Assembly: GCF_004011695.2 (NCBI RefSeq)
Contig: NC_082424.1
Coordinates: 1-64,000 of the forward strand
Direction: 5' to 3'
Origin: Ascochyta rabiei
Taxonomy: Eukaryota > Ascomycota > Dothideomycetes > Pleosporales > Didymellaceae
Length of the DNA stretch: 64,000 nt
Both the position numbers and the translations under genes were made by a program. This document shows positions 1 through 12,107 of the stretch, piece after piece. Numbering within the stretch: the first letter of the stretch is position 1; each line of letters starts with the position of its first letter. The notes beneath the pieces were generated by a model that was not told the origin of the DNA, made no database searches, and saw nothing but the letters and a program-made list of their open reading frames with translations.

Positions 1-92
1 CTAACCCTAACCCTAACCCTAACCCTAACCCTAACCCTAACCCTAACCCTAACCCTAACCTAACCCTAACCCTAACCCTAACCCTAACCCTC
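1..92. repeat. Telomeric repeat array (CCCTAA)n
   Basis: About 15 CCCTAA units run from the first base to position 92. One unit near 57-62 has lost a C. The C-rich strand reads 5'->3' from the left edge, so this is the left chromosome end and the G-rich (TTAGGG) strand, which bears the 3' overhang in living cells, is the minus strand. TTAGGG is the usual telomere repeat of filamentous ascomycetes. Confidence 0.98.
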
Positions 93-3000
93 TTCCTACA
101 CTAAAACCTAACACTTACTCTTACACTTTCTCTTCTTTACTCCTACTTTCTTTCTTCCTTCTTCTAACCCTTACTCTTACACCCTCTCCTACTTCTAAAC
201 CCTCCCTCTTCCTTACCTTTACTTACACTTACTACTCCTTTTACACTCATCTCTACTCTTTCTCTTTTACCTCTACTCTTCTCTTCTTTCTCTTCTTTTC
301 TCTTACCCTACCCTCTTTCCATACACTAAAACCCTAAACCTTACTCTTACTTACACTCTCTTCTACTTTCACCTTAACCTCTTTTTTTTCTTACTCTTTC
401 TTAACTCCTTCTTCTTAACTCTTTTTCTCTATCTTTTTCTTATCTCTTTTCTTTTTTACTCTTAACACTTACCTTCTCCTACCTACCTCTTTTTAACTCC
501 TTACTCTCTTCTTCACCTTACACTTACCTTCTTTTTCCTTCTTTACAACTCTAAAACCTCCTTCCTTCTTTTTTTCTTTTCCTACTCTTTCCACTTACTT
601 CTCTCTACTAACCTCTTTTCTAACACTAAAACCCTAACACTCTTCTTACTCTAAAACCCTAACCCTTTTCTCTACTACTACTACTTCTACCTCTACTCCC
701 TTTTTCCCTTTTCTTTTCTTTTCCTCTACTCTTTTCTATTCTTTCTTCTACTTTTCCTTCTATCCTTACTTCTCTTTCTACTACTACTTTTACTCTTACT
801 TTCTTTTTCTTACTTTCTTCACACTCTACTTTACTTTTCTTCCCTCTCTTCTATTTTCACCTCCTTCTCTTCTACCCTTTTTTTCCCCAACCCTTAAACT
901 CCTCTAACTCTTCTTTCTAACTTAACCCTACCCCTTACCCTTACACTCTTCTTCTTTAACTCTCTTACTCTCTTTCTCCCTCACCCCTACATTTTCTCCC
1001 TCTTTTTCACCTTCACTTCTACTCTCTTCTTCTTAATTCTTCTTCTTAACTCTCCTTCTCTTTCTACTTTTTTACTCCTAACACTTACTTCCTTCTACTT
1101 ACTTTTTTTTCACCTCTTACTTTCTTCTTTAACCTACACTCACCTTCTCCTTCTTTTTCTAAAACTTTACTACAAAACTCTCTTTCTTCTTTTTTCCTTT
1201 TCTCACCTTTCTTTTCCTCAACCTTTACCTACTCTTCCTACACCAAAACCCTAACACTTTTCCTACACTAAAACCCTAACCCTTTTACAATCTAAACTCC
1301 TTCTCTACTACTACCTCTTCTACTACTTCTACTACTTCTTTTCTCTTTTTACTTATTACCTCTACTTTCTTCTCCTTTTTCCTACTTTCTTAACTCTTAA
1401 ACACTACTTTTTCTTTAACTTATTCTACTTCTTCCTTCTCTTTCTTCTACTCTTTTCTACCACTTACTACATCTTTCTCTTTTCTTCTACTTTTACTTAA
1501 AACCCCAACCCTCTTCCTACACTAAAACCCTTATACTTACTCTTACACTCTTCTTTATTCTTACATTAAAACCTTTACACTTTCTCTTCCTTATCCCTAC
1601 TTTCTTCCTTCTTCTAATCTTTACTCTCTACTTCTCTCCTTAACTCTTCCTCTTACACTCTACCCTCTCTTACTCTTAAATTCTTCTTTCCTCCTACTTT
1701 CTCTCCCTCACCCTTACCTTTACTTCTACTTATTTCTACTTTCACCCTCTTCTCTACTCTCTCTTTCCTACCTCTACTCTTCTCTTACACTTAAACCTTA
1801 CTCCTTACTTTTACTTACACTCTTACCTCTACCTCTTCTCTTTCCACACTCTCTCCTACTTTAACCCTAACCTCTCTTCTTACACTAAAACCCTAACCTC
1901 TTTTTACTCTAAAACCCTAACCCTTACACTTATTCTCTCCTTCTTCCTTACTCTACTCTCTTCCTTACTTTACTCTTCTCTTTATTCTACTCTCTCCTAC
2001 TTCTTCTTCTCTTATCTTTTTCTTCCCTCTACTCTTCTACTCACAATACCTATTCTCTAATCCTTACTACTTTTCTCTATCCTTTCTACTTTTCTTATCC
2101 TTTCTACTTCCCTTATCCTTTCCTTTCCTTACTCTACTACTCCTAATCTTCTCTACTTTTTAATAATCTTTCTTTAAACTACTACTCTTTCTTTTCCTAT
2201 TCTCCTTCTTCTCTCTTTTTTAAAACTTTAAATTTTACTCTTCTAACTTTTCTCCAAACCCTATCTCTCTTCTCACACTAAAACCTAACTATTACTATTA
2301 CTTTCTTCTCTACTTTCTCTCACTCTATTCCTTACCTTCTTCCTAACACATACACTTACTTTCTCACTTACCCTCTCTCTATCTTACTTATTCTCTTTCT
2401 ACCTTTCTCTTCTCTCTCTAATTTTTACTCCTAATACTTACTCTCTTCTTCTTATCTTTTCTACTCATCTTTTCCACTTACTTTTCTCTACTACTCTCTC
2501 TTTTCTAACACCTTAACTTTCTTCCTTCTCTCTTTACACCTATATTTACTCTTTACTCTATCTTTTACTCTACTAACTTAATTTTTTTTACTTTTCTCTC
2601 TAAAATTACACTTTCTTCCTATACTAATATTCCCACCTTTATCCTTACACCTTCTTTCTCTTACTCTTACTTCTTCTCCTACACTTAACCCCTACTCTTC
2701 TCTTTTATTCTTACTCTCTTTCTTACAACTTACTTTCTTTATTTTTTAAAACCTTCTACTTTTATCTCTCTTTTTAACCTTCTTCTCTCTTCTTTTCTTT
2801 TATTTACACTACTTTTACTTCTTACCCTACTAACTTTTCTTTTCTAAACTTATACTCTCTTTCTATACTAACACCTACCTATTATTCTTACTCTCTTCTT
2901 AACCTACTTTACTCTCTTATCTTTCTTTCTTAAACATTATTTTCTTCTTAACTAACCTCTTTTAACTTCTTTTCCTTTTCTTCTACTTCTTTCTTCTATC

Positions 3001-3687
3001 CTTACCTCTTACTTTCTTTACTCTATTCTTATTCTTTCTACTTTTCTAAATTTTCTTCTCAATCTCTCTCTCTTTCTATCTCTTATCTCTTTCCCTAAAC
3101 TCTTTATAAACTCTTTAAACATATACTCTCTACTTTTTACTTCTTTTTATACCTTTTCTCTTCTTTTCTCCTTATTTACTTCTTCCTCAACCTTTTTAAA
3201 TTTCTAACAAACTACAACTTTCCTTTTTACTTTACTTTTTCCTTTCCTTCCTCTTTCTACACTTTTTCTCTTCAACCTTCTTTCTTTTCTCAACTTTTAC
3301 TCTTTCTAATCTTTCTTTTCTTTTCACCTTCTATTTAACTACTCTTTTATTTCATACATCTTTTAATAAACTAACTTCTTCTTCTACTTTCTTCTCTTCT
3401 TTTTAATTCTTTCTTTTCATCTTTCTCTATTTTCTACTCTTTTTCTTCATTTACTATCTTTACATCTTAATCACTTTAAATATCTTTTCTAATACTTTTA
3501 CACTCTCTCTTTATTAAATACTACATTTAACTATCTTTTCTATCCTACTAACACTCTTTTAACAATTTTTTACCTTTTTCTACTTCTCTTCTTACTTTAT
3601 CCTCTCTACTATTCTCTTCTCTTAACAATTCTTTCATTTCTCTTTTCTTTCCTTTTCTTCTTTTATACATCTCTTAACCCTATCTCT
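93..3687. repeat. G-free, T/C-rich subtelomeric tract
   Basis: Reading base by base, no G occurs on the + strand between position 1 and the first G at 3688. The tract is T-rich, then C, then A, built of short words such as CTTCT, TACT and ACTAAAACCCTAAC. Degenerate telomere units (CTAAAACCCTAA) recur, for example near 320, 640, 1260 and 1900, which suggests a telomere-derived origin. I see no gene. A transcript running towards the telomere would contain no C at all. A 200-nt piece of related sequence recurs at 12427-12626. Confidence 0.9.
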
Positions 3688-4660
3688 GCTACTTGCGCGC
3701 TGTTATACTGCTGCATGAACAACGCTACTCTAATTGCTACTACCATTGCGTTGCTGAAAAAAATTCGCCTTAAAACTGCTCTCTGTACCGCTTATCTATC
3801 TCTATAACTGCCTCTTCACTCTTGTGTAACACTTGACGGGCCTACCGCCCACCCACTTTCTCTTCTTCACCCTGCTTACCTGCTACTCTTCTCTATCCCG
3901 CTTCACGGTCTTAAACACCTCCCCTCCTTCACTCTTAACCGCATCGCTCCGGGGGCACATCCACGGGCCCCCCCGCCCAACCCTCTACCCCCCTCTCCCG
4001 TGATACCTTATCACGGGCCCACCGCCCACCCTTATTCTACTCTCTTCTCTCCTTCATCCTTTGCTCGTGATGCCTTATCACGGCCCCACCCACCTCCCCT
4101 CTTTCTCCTTTACCCTCTACCGCCCTGCCCAACTGCTTTGTGACACCTGACGGGCCCTCCGCCCGCCCCTCTCTCACGCACTACGGCATCTACGGGTTCA
4201 GGAATGCCTTTCTGGGCTGCGGCACCACAATCGGATTTGCCAAACTTCCCCTAACTACTGTTCTATCTTGTGACAATACTATGTAAACGCCCAAAACACC
4301 TTGCTCCACGTCATTTTTATCCCGTTCCATCTTTCTAATCTACCTGATACCCTGTTCAAATGCCCTTTCCCTCTACCATTTATTCTTATACCCGATTTAC
4401 AAAGCAACCAACCCTGCCTAATCCAAATTCGCGCGATCAACGCGATTGACGCCCTCTTGCCCGAACAACTTCTTGTACCTCTCCCATCCACCATCCTGCT
4501 GGCTCTTCTACCTATTGCGCATGTCTTTCTTAACTACTCTACTATCTATCCAAATTTACTTTGTCCTGACTCTCACTTTCTTTAATACGCACGGCTGCTT
4601 TTGGATAGGGACTCACTTGTTTGGTCTGCTCTCTCCGGATTGTGGGCTCTTCCTGGATCG
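3688..4660. repeat. Subtelomeric repeat block, copy 1
   Basis: G appears abruptly. The block contains several copies of a motif family around TGTGACACCTGACGGGCC and GTGATACCTTATCACGGGCC, set in C/T-rich filler. The stretch 4181-4310 (GCATCTACGGGTTCAGGAAT onwards) matches 14037-14165 almost base for base, so this block is duplicated at 12627-14340. The open frames here are low-complexity and show no recognisable protein. Confidence 0.75.
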
Positions 4661-5330
4661 GGGGCTCTTCTTAAATGATCGGCTCTTACTACTTGGGGGC
4701 ACTGATGTGGACTCCCTTGGCTTGCGGGGACCACTTTCGGGCCACTTTGGGGACTACTTTCGGACCACTTAGGGTGGCGCACTACTTGGCGCGCTACTTA
4801 GGGAACCACGTGGGGAACTACTTGGAACCACTTGGATTGGGGACCCACTCGGGTTGGACGTGCCACTCGGGTGGGGCAACCACTTGGGTTGACGCACTAC
4901 TTGTGGAACTACTCAGGGAACCACGCGGGTTTGTGCTGACTACGCGGCTTGATGCTGACCATGTGACTATGTGGATTGATGCTTACTGCGCGGGTTAATG
5001 CTTACTACGCGGGTTAATGCTGACTATGCGGGTTGGTGCTGACTACGTGGATTGGGGGATCCGCATGGGTTGGGGGCTCTACTTGGGTCGGGGGCTCTAC
5101 TTGGGTTGGGGGCTACTTGGGTCGGGGGCTCTACTTGGGTTGGGGGATCCGCATGGGTTGGGGCTCTACTTGGGTTGGGGGTTCTACTTGAGTTGGGGGA
5201 TCCGCATGGGTTGGGGGCTCTACTTAGGTTGGGGGGCTCTACTTGGGTTGGCGGTATTACTCGGTTGGCGGGTATCACTTGGGTTGTGGGGACTACTTTG
5301 TTGGTGGCCCTTCTCTGGGCGTTTCTTTCT
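4661..5330. repeat. G-rich minisatellite array, copy 1
   Basis: From about 4700 the sequence is a degenerate array built on GGGACCACTT and TACTTGG words. From 5046 to 5330 it becomes a tighter 18-bp array with consensus TTGGGGGCTCTACTTGGG and variants carrying GATCCGCAT. Runs of three to five G recur every 8-10 bases, which suits G-quadruplex formation. The G-rich strand here is the + strand, opposite to the telomere. Long open frames across the array (Gly/Leu/Trp-rich) are by-products of the 18-bp period. Confidence 0.85.
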
Positions 5331-5839
5331 ACGTCTCTGAAGTGTCTGTGTTGCTATTTGGCTGTTTTGCACTTTCTGACTTGTGATCACCGTGCAGTCG
5401 CAAGTCAGCCTACAGCACGTTTCTCCTGACTTCTCCTGACCTAAGGTTTCGGGTTACGGTTATATCAAACACATTCTTTCTAGTCTGCTAAATACGACTG
5501 CACATGCCCCTCCTCCCAAGCATATAGGAAACGACACATCTGGCTCGCGTCTCTCTGGCCTATCTTGATCTTTAATCCGAGCCACTTGTAAAGCCGGAGC
5601 TCATTGCTACCGTGCACAATCGCGGCGTCTTGCATCTGCTGCTCCAGCCATGGCGTGCACATCAGTGGCTGGCAGGCAAGCAGCGCAGCTACTGCTCTCT
5701 GGAGCACTCCATCGTACTGGCAAGGCACATGCATCCCTTGTGTCTTAAACGCACCCTGTATGCTTGTTTCCTCCCACTTGTTGCAGATGGCTTGGGGCGC
5801 CCAGCAGTAAAAACACCGCGCATACTTCTCCTACTTTAC

Positions 5840-7270
5840 TTAGTGCATAGATTTCACCTTAGACTCCATTAATGTCATCTGCGCTCCGCTGGCCTTTGAA
5901 CAGTCCTTCCAGTCGTGGCGCGCCGGGTCAGCCTGAGTGGCCATGCAGATGGCGCACGCATTGCTCCAGCGCTGGAAGTGCTGCTCTAGCCGCTCCAGGT
6001 CATATACTTTTTGTTCCGTCCTTCGCTGTTGCTGGATCTTAACCCTCTGCTCTTTAACGACTATAGCTCGCTCTATACATCTGCGCTGCTCCTCTGCTGC
6101 CACCGCCGCAGTGTCGGCCTGCGTCTCCTCTGGCTCTTCCTGCTCTTCTTCGACGGCTTGTCGCTTGGTACCACCGGGGTGTCGCTCGCATAGATCACAC
6201 TTCGACTCTCCCATCTCGCATTGCTGCCTGTTCTGTCTGCCGTCCATGTGCTTGTCTATCGCGATTCGCTGACAGGATTCGACTGTCATAAACTCCTTTG
6301 CAGGTCGCTCCAGCTTGTAGCCGAGCGCCTTCTCTACCCTCCCCTCTTTTGTTACATAGCACGCTCTCATAACAATGGACTCGCTGTCGAGCCCCGTTCG
6401 TCCCGCCCGGCCGCTCTCTTGCACATATTGGAGCAGCAGGGGACACATGGCAACGTGGATCACCACCCAGACGCCTGCAGCGTCGAGCCTAAGACCTAGC
6501 ATGTTCGTGGCTGTACAAAGCTTCTCTATGCCCAGGGTGAAGCTTCGCACCATGCGTGCCTTTTCCTCGTCTGAGCCCATCTGACGGTAGTATGCAGAGC
6601 ACTGCAGAAGCTTCGCAAGCCGTTTCGTCTCGTCCACAGTTGGACAATAGACGATGATCTGCGCCTTAGGTCCGTACCTACTCCTCTTCGCAGCCACAAG
6701 CTCAATAAGTACTTTTTCTAGCGTGCCACGTGTGTACTCTAGCACCTGGTACGCAATGTTCGTTTGCGTGGTGCGTTCATCGCGGCATATGGTTACGGTC
6801 TGGGCATCGAGCCCTGCGGTGTGCAAGAAGGCGGGCTGCAGCGTGGGCGGCAAGGTTGCAGTCAGGTAGACAACCTGTGTGCCCTTCTCCGTCATCTCCA
6901 CCATCTTGAGGAGGTCTGGCCGCCAGTCCTGTGTCGACTCCAGCAGCACGTGGCACTCGTCTATCACGATACGATCTAGCTGATGGAGCATGCGCTTTTC
7001 GTCAATGAACCTGCCGAACGCCTTCGTGACTGCGCTCTTAGGCGTCACTAGCACAATACGAGCCCAGTACGGCGGTCTTCTTCCATCCCACTTCGCGCAG
7101 GGGATGCCGAGCTGGTCGCAGCGATCTTGCAGATCGTCTCGCAAGGCATTCAACGGAGCCACGACCACGGAGACGCCGCCTGGCGAGACGGACGCGGGCA
7201 GCATGAACAGCATACTCTTGCCGGTGCCGGTAGCCATAACAACTAGCACGCGCAGCCGTCGCTGCATCAC
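5840..7270 (-). CDS. RecQ-type helicase domain of TLH-A (open segment)
   Basis: This 476-codon open segment keeps every core superfamily 2 motif. Walker A is ATGTGKS near residue 13, motif II is the DEAH-like VIDECH near 100, motif III is TATLPP near 137, and motif VI is QESGRAGR near 285. The protein would unwind DNA using ATP. The C-terminal part is rich in Gln, Arg and Glu, probably coiled coil, and ends with spaced Cys and His residues. The segment joins the upstream recombinase-like region through a one-base frameshift near 7285. It keeps the DECH motif that copy B has lost, so it is the best preserved helicase here. Confidence 0.85.
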   Translation of the reverse strand: MMQRRLRVLVVMATGTGKSMLFMLPASVSPGGVSVVVAPLNALRDDLQDRCDQLGIPCAKWDGRRPPYWARIVLVTPKSAVTKAFGRFIDEKRMLHQLDRIVIDECHVLLESTQDWRPDLLKMVEMTEKGTQVVYLTATLPPTLQPAFLHTAGLDAQTVTICRDERTTQTNIAYQVLEYTRGTLEKVLIELVAAKRSRYGPKAQIIVYCPTVDETKRLAKLLQCSAYYRQMGSDEEKARMVRSFTLGIEKLCTATNMLGLRLDAAGVWVVIHVAMCPLLLQYVQESGRAGRTGLDSESIVMRACYVTKEGRVEKALGYKLERPAKEFMTVESCQRIAIDKHMDGRQNRQQCEMGESKCDLCERHPGGTKRQAVEEEQEEPEETQADTAAVAAEEQRRCIERAIVVKEQRVKIQQQRRTEQKVYDLERLEQHFQRWSNACAICMATQADPARHDWKDCSKASGAQMTLMESKVKSMH

Positions 7271-7539
7271 AGCCTGAGGCTTTCTTCTTGCTTGCCACGA
7301 TACTCGGCGTCCGGCCGTCCAGCGAGTCGCCTGAACTCTGCCTTGAGGTCCACTATCGCGAGCAACGACCAGCGCTGGAGCGCCTGCTTCTCTTGCTGCG
7401 CTACCATCTCCGCGCGAACACCGGGGTGCATGCGGCCGTCCTCCCAGGCGGATGCAAACTCCAGCACGCGATGCCAGTCCATGCTTACCCGCCGGAACTC
7501 CTCCCGCTCAGCCATGGTCTGAAAGGGAGACTCCATCAT

Positions 7540-8480
7540 GGAGCGGCCGTAGTTGCCCTCCTCTGTTTTAAGGCTGTGGCCGGACTGCAACGCTTGCGCG
7601 TTGCTCTTCGCCGGCGCTTTGTTCCAGTAGAGCACTTCCAACCAGTCGCGTGCTTGTCCATCTCTTGCCAGCTCTCGGTGGATGGCTGGGTAGGCATGCC
7701 GCCAGGCGCGGGTGCCGAGAGCGGTGTTCATGTACTGAAAGGTCTGCTCGCGCAGGACACGGCGTATGCGATCGGTGCCCCAGTACCCGTCTGGGTTAGC
7801 GGATCGTGCCTTCTTACGGTCGGCTTCGCCGTACTCGTCTCCGTCGTCGCTCTCTTCGCTATCGCTCTCGTCGCCCCACTGCTCCTCCGGCTCTGGCTCC
7901 CAGATGAAAGCGGTAGGGCGGGCAACGCCATTGTGCAGCATCTGGAGATCATCTATGAACGGTCGACCGAGCCCGAGGAAGTACACCACCAGCTCACCCA
8001 CCTCCAGGGAACATAGCGGTGGATCGTCTTGACACGCTTGCTGAAGCTATACCCCTTGTGGTACGTAGTAGTGAAGGATACCAGGCCACCCTCTACAAAC
8101 ACCCCCCGATACCCTACCCGTCTGCACTGTTCTCGCACTGTATCGAGGTAATCTCTGTCCCGCGACCAGGCCCGCCGCCAGACATGTGAACAAGCGTGAA
8201 GAGGCCTTCTTTAAACCGACGCACTCCTTTCATGTACCTAGCTACAGCGTCATCGCGCCATAGCGTCCGTTCCGGCCGTTGTGTGCTATCTATCCCACGA
8301 ATGAATCTCTCCCTTAGCGGAGCCTCGTCCAACACCTGGTCTAGAAGCCAGTCTTGCCATCTATCTAGCTGGTTGTCGGGGTGCTTCAGAAAGCTCCAGC
8401 CCGTAGCCAGCTCGGCTGGCTGATCGACGAGTTTGTCCACGGACACCTCTGGAAGCGGGGTGGTCCTGGGTCGCACGCAA
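7540..8480 (-). other. Tyrosine-recombinase-like region of TLH-A
   Basis: Across three frames (8476-8114, 8138-7953, 8001-7267) the order of motifs matches the tyrosine recombinase catalytic domain. A box I-like Arg lies in GPGRGTE (8162-8164), a Lys in YHKGY (about 8056), an Arg-His pair in AWRHAY (7696-7701), then GHS with His at 7576-7578 and Tyr at 7549-7551. The His-to-Tyr spacing is nine residues, as in XerD-type enzymes. An acidic Asp/Glu/Ser insert lies before the WRH motif. That this domain cuts DNA is inference; that its motifs recur in the other copies is visible. Confidence 0.5.
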
Positions 8481-10115
8481 CCCTTTCGTCTAGATCCAAG
8501 AGTAGGACGTCCTTAAATAGCTGCAACCGCACCGTCTCGCAGAGTCCCTTCACCATCGACCGGAGATCGGCTAGCGAAAAGCTCTGCTTGTCAATGAGAA
8601 GCCGATCTCCATCCCACGACACGATACCGGGAGTATTACGTCGCTTTGCCTGTGTTCTAGCTAGCGTACGCAAGCGGAGCATTCGATTCATAGGACTGGG
8701 TGTGCCTTTGAAGTCGGACAGCGTCATAAACCGTTCAGACATGTCTTTAACTAGCTCATACGCAGTAGGTGCTGTACAAGGGTCTTTCTGAAGCGCTTTA
8801 TCTCGCTGGCAGCGGGCATGATGCACTACGAGCGCTTTCGAGGTAGTGATCAAAGCAGACAGCGTTGGCGAGAACTCGTGCGCCGGAACCCACCCACCGC
8901 CATGGTGATCAGGCTTGAGGCCGAGGACAGCCACTCCGCTCAGCAGTGCGCTCTCGTGCTCGTCGCCAGTCAGGCTGTGGTTGAGCAAGGCGATCCAAAA
9001 GCGCAGGCATCGCTCTTCCAGTTTCTCTTTCTTCGCAGCGTCGTCTGAGCGGGCTATTTGCTGGAGTGACACTAAGAGGGCGTCTTGCGTGCTGGTAAGT
9101 TTGTATGGCGGCCGCTCGACCTGGTCATATGTGCGCCACAGGTAGCAGAGGATGCTCACCAGCTTCTGGCTGTACTTCTTGATCGTACCGACTCAATGCC
9201 TAGCGTAGAAGGGCCGCTCGTTCGATTCTGCGCCCGCCTCACGTCGCTTGATAATCTCCAGTGCGAGTCTGCCAACAACCTCAGCTTGGCTGCTATCGAA
9301 CGCTTTTTGTATCAGCCGCTCTATAGCTTTGCAAACATCGCGTAAGCCCGTGTCGTCAAACGCCACTTCTTCCTTCCCACGCGCGTCTACCTCCCCACCA
9401 GCTAGCTGTTTAGCGCGCAGAAGTGCCGCCCTTGGGATACCTTGTAGGTGCGGGACCCATTCTGTGAGCTCTAGCCACGGATCAGCCTGCGAACGGATGC
9501 CCTCTTTAATCTTATCCTGCGCTGCTGCTGCCTCACGCTCTTCTCGCTGATGCTGGCGATCTGCCTTCACTCTCTGGGAGATGTCTGCTAGAGTCGCAGC
9601 TCCAACGCTCGTCTCGACTGCAACATACGCCGGCCAGCCAACAGCTCTAAACAAGCGCTGGCAGGATTGGCTGTCTCGCCATACTCGGTTGCGCGAGTGC
9701 TTGCTCTTTTGCCTTATATCTCCCCCTCGCTTTTGTTTGTTCACCCAGCCATGCTCATCCTTGCAATGTTTCTGCATGCCCTGCAGCGAGATGCAGGTAT
9801 ACCAACAACGCTCCGACAAGCATACCAGCCCGTCTTCTCGGCTTTTCAGACCAAAGACGGGCTCCTTAGCCGGCCTTGGTACACGCACGTCTCCTGGACT
9901 CCACGCAAGGTTTGGTAGCGCGCGTACAGCTGCCGCCAGGCTCTTGCGCGTAGCGACTGTGACCTTGGGATGGCGCTCTTTGAGGTGCGTAACGATCTGC
10001 GCTGGTGGAATAGCGGTGGCACATGGTTTACAAACTACGACTTGAAGTTCAGGCCGGTGTTTAAACAGCTGCGCAAATAGTTCTATGGTGTAAGGAGCAG
10101 AAGGGACACAAGTGG

Positions 10116-10334
10116 GCGCTATGCAACACGTCCGTTAGCCTAGTGTTTGCTATCCCCCGGCATATTGATCGACAGACTGTGTATCGATCTTGCTTTTGGT
10201 TTGATTGCGCTCCCAGCTCCGCTAACGCTGGTTGGTGAGGGCGTCGTGGTACATCCGTGCGCGGCCTGACTTTCGGTGCCGCGGTGTGACCGCGTTAGAA
10301 CCTTAACAACACCTAACCCCTTTCCGCACAACCT
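10116..10334. promoter_or_regulatory. Shared intergenic region between TLH-A and the divergent gene
   Basis: About 220 bp separate the 5' end of TLH-A (-) from the start region of the 590-codon gene (+). The same head-to-head layout, with 216 bp, occurs between TLH-D and the second gene copy at 24978-25193. A bidirectional promoter is the simplest reading. I see no clear TATA box. Confidence 0.45.
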
Positions 10335-12107
10335 TTGTCTGAACTTCCGCTTGCAACCTCATTCGCAGTACACAAGTCGATAATGCACTGGTTGGCAGTA
10401 TTAGACAGCGCCGCAGAGCGGTTTGATGGCGGTCGTCGGAGCTTTCCTCTGGCCAGCGAAGCTGACTTTGTTCGCAACTACGCGTACGAGCCGCCGAATG
10501 AGGACTACGAGAAGCTCTTCTTCTGCCAAGCGACCATCTCACGCTCGCAGCGTGATCCAGGTGCTCGTCCGCACAGCGCAGGATGGCTGATCCCCACCCG
10601 TGACGATGCCAGCGTCTGCAAGCCCGTCTTCATTGCCCACTCCGTCTTGTTAGCGATCTGGCTTCTGCGCGAGACGCTCGCCGACGACGTCCTGCCTGAC
10701 AATATCTGGGATCGTCTGGTCTGCGCGGCCGAGTCGCTTGCGGAGGACGGGATGGAAGAGCCGCCGTCTGCGCAGAAGCCCTTTGCTTCCCCTTTACAAC
10801 AGGCCTCCGCTCTACCCCTGCAACAAAAGAAGCGGCCACACCTATCTGCGCCGGCCCCTACACCAAAGCGCGCTCGAACAACCACTAATGAGACACATCC
10901 AGCCAGCCCTCAGCTGTTACAGCCTAGCGAACCAGATGAGCAGCTGAAAGACTCCCCTCTGCACATCACTACCATCTCCAACAACAACCGCCGTGCGGAG
11001 CAAAAACGCAGCAGGACACTCGCCACTTCGCGTGCGAAGAAGCGGCTTGCCCTTGGTCTGGTAGCACCTGGCGACAAGGCTCCTCTTCCAGAGCAGGCTG
11101 CCTACACCTCTATTGTGCAAAAGGACGAGTCCGTTGTCGCCTGGATCATTAAGCAGCCGGTCTCTGATGACACGGACTTCTACAGCTCTACCCAAACTCC
11201 CTACCTTACGGCCTGCACCCTTCTAGAGAAAGCGCGCGTGCTTGGAAACCAGTCCTCTCGGTACCACGCTGCCCAGTTCCTGCAGGCTTGGCGAGAACGT
11301 GGCTCACCCTTCAGAGGTGGCGGCGAGCTCGCTGGCAGCCAGAGCAGGACCGGTGCGGGAGCTAAGCGCTTGCAGCTGCTGAGTGTGCGCAACGATGCTG
11401 ACAGGGATTTCTGCTTTGCCTGGAACATGTGCACACGTTACGAAGCAGAGCTAGCAGCTGTCTATATCGAGTCTTAATGGGCGTCAGCTCTCCTAGGTCA
11501 AGCATACTCTAACAAGATAGCGCAGATCTGGCATAACGACTTTGTATCTAGCAACGACAGGACGCGAAATCGATACGGAAAGGGACAGATCCGCACAGAG
11601 GCAGTTGCAGCGCTAGTAGAGTTAGTTAGTCCCAACGCCACTGAGAAGGACAAGCAGGTGTTTAGACGACGGTTAGGCCAAGCCATGCGCTGGTACTCCA
11701 TTAGTCAGGAGCTAGGCTGGGGCATTCTGACCCTGATACCACACGATGAGATTGCGAATCGCTGGATAGAACGCACCCTCCGTGTAGGCCAGCTGCATGT
11801 CTGGATTGAGCTACTTAAGAAGGAGTGTCTAGACATTTGTGTAGCTAGCAAGGCACTTAAGAACTGGTTAGGGCCAGAGGGAATTGCTGGCGGGCCTATC
11901 AACGAGAAGAAAACGCTGAGCATTGAGGCGGAGGCGCCAGCAACCATCTACGAGGTGGAAGAGATTTAAGACAGCGAAGACGACGAAACTGACAACAGCG
12001 TTGACGACAGCACCAGAGAGCAAAGTCATGCTTCGCCGAAGAGTCCTACGCCAGCTCCGCGGTTGCGTCAGCTAACTTTGCTTGAATTGTTCCATCCTGT
12101 AGAGTAG
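10335..12107 (+). pseudogene. TLH-linked divergent gene, copy 1 (unknown family, about 590 codons)
   Basis: One frame is open from a TTG at 10335 to TAG at 12105, broken only by in-frame TAA codons at 11475 and 11967. The first ATG is at 10383. I do not recognise the family. The N-terminal third holds FDGG-RSFPLAS and HSAGWLIP motifs plus a hydrophobic helix (VLLAIWLLRETL). The middle is Pro/Gln-rich, then a basic stretch (NNNRRAEQKRSR) that may be a nuclear signal. The end is acidic and finishes with RQLTLLELF, which resembles a PCNA-interacting peptide. Copy 2 (25194-26984) aligns throughout. Both stops could come from CAA to TAA changes. It lies head-to-head with TLH-A, so a shared role is likely but unproven. 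Confidence 0.7.

Larger units (their letters stand above)
5480..10115 (-). pseudogene. TLH-A: telomere-linked RecQ helicase gene, decayed but nearly full length
   Basis: Reading from right to left, the product has an N-terminal zinc finger (C-x2-C-x11-H-x4-H, 9965-10032), a second Cys/His cluster near 9780-9850, a middle region (9888-9193 and 9159-8386), a tyrosine-recombinase-like region (about 8480-7540), a RecQ helicase (7270-5840) and a Cys-rich tail (5828-5480). The frame is broken near 8460, 8130, 8000 and 7285. Two in-frame stops at 5840-5842 and 5831-5833 separate the helicase from the tail. No ATG is open at the 5' end, where copy D has one. TLH genes sit next to telomeres in many fungi and are related to RecQ helicases. 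This copy is probably not functional as a whole. Confidence 0.85.

Noticed and set aside
4279..4998. Overlapping open frames of 60-110 codons in the subtelomeric block.
   Set aside because: Low-complexity translation, several on both strands at once, and their counterparts in the second copy (14040-14340) are not preserved.
5017..5429. Long open frames rich in Gly, Leu and Trp over the minisatellite, on both strands.
   Set aside because: The repeat unit is 18 bp, a multiple of three, so all frames stay open automatically. No protein-like composition, start context or conservation.
10505..10885. 126-codon minus frame opposite the divergent gene copy 1.
   Set aside because: It overlaps conserved coding on the plus strand, which is supported by copy 2; the minus frame is not kept in copy 2.
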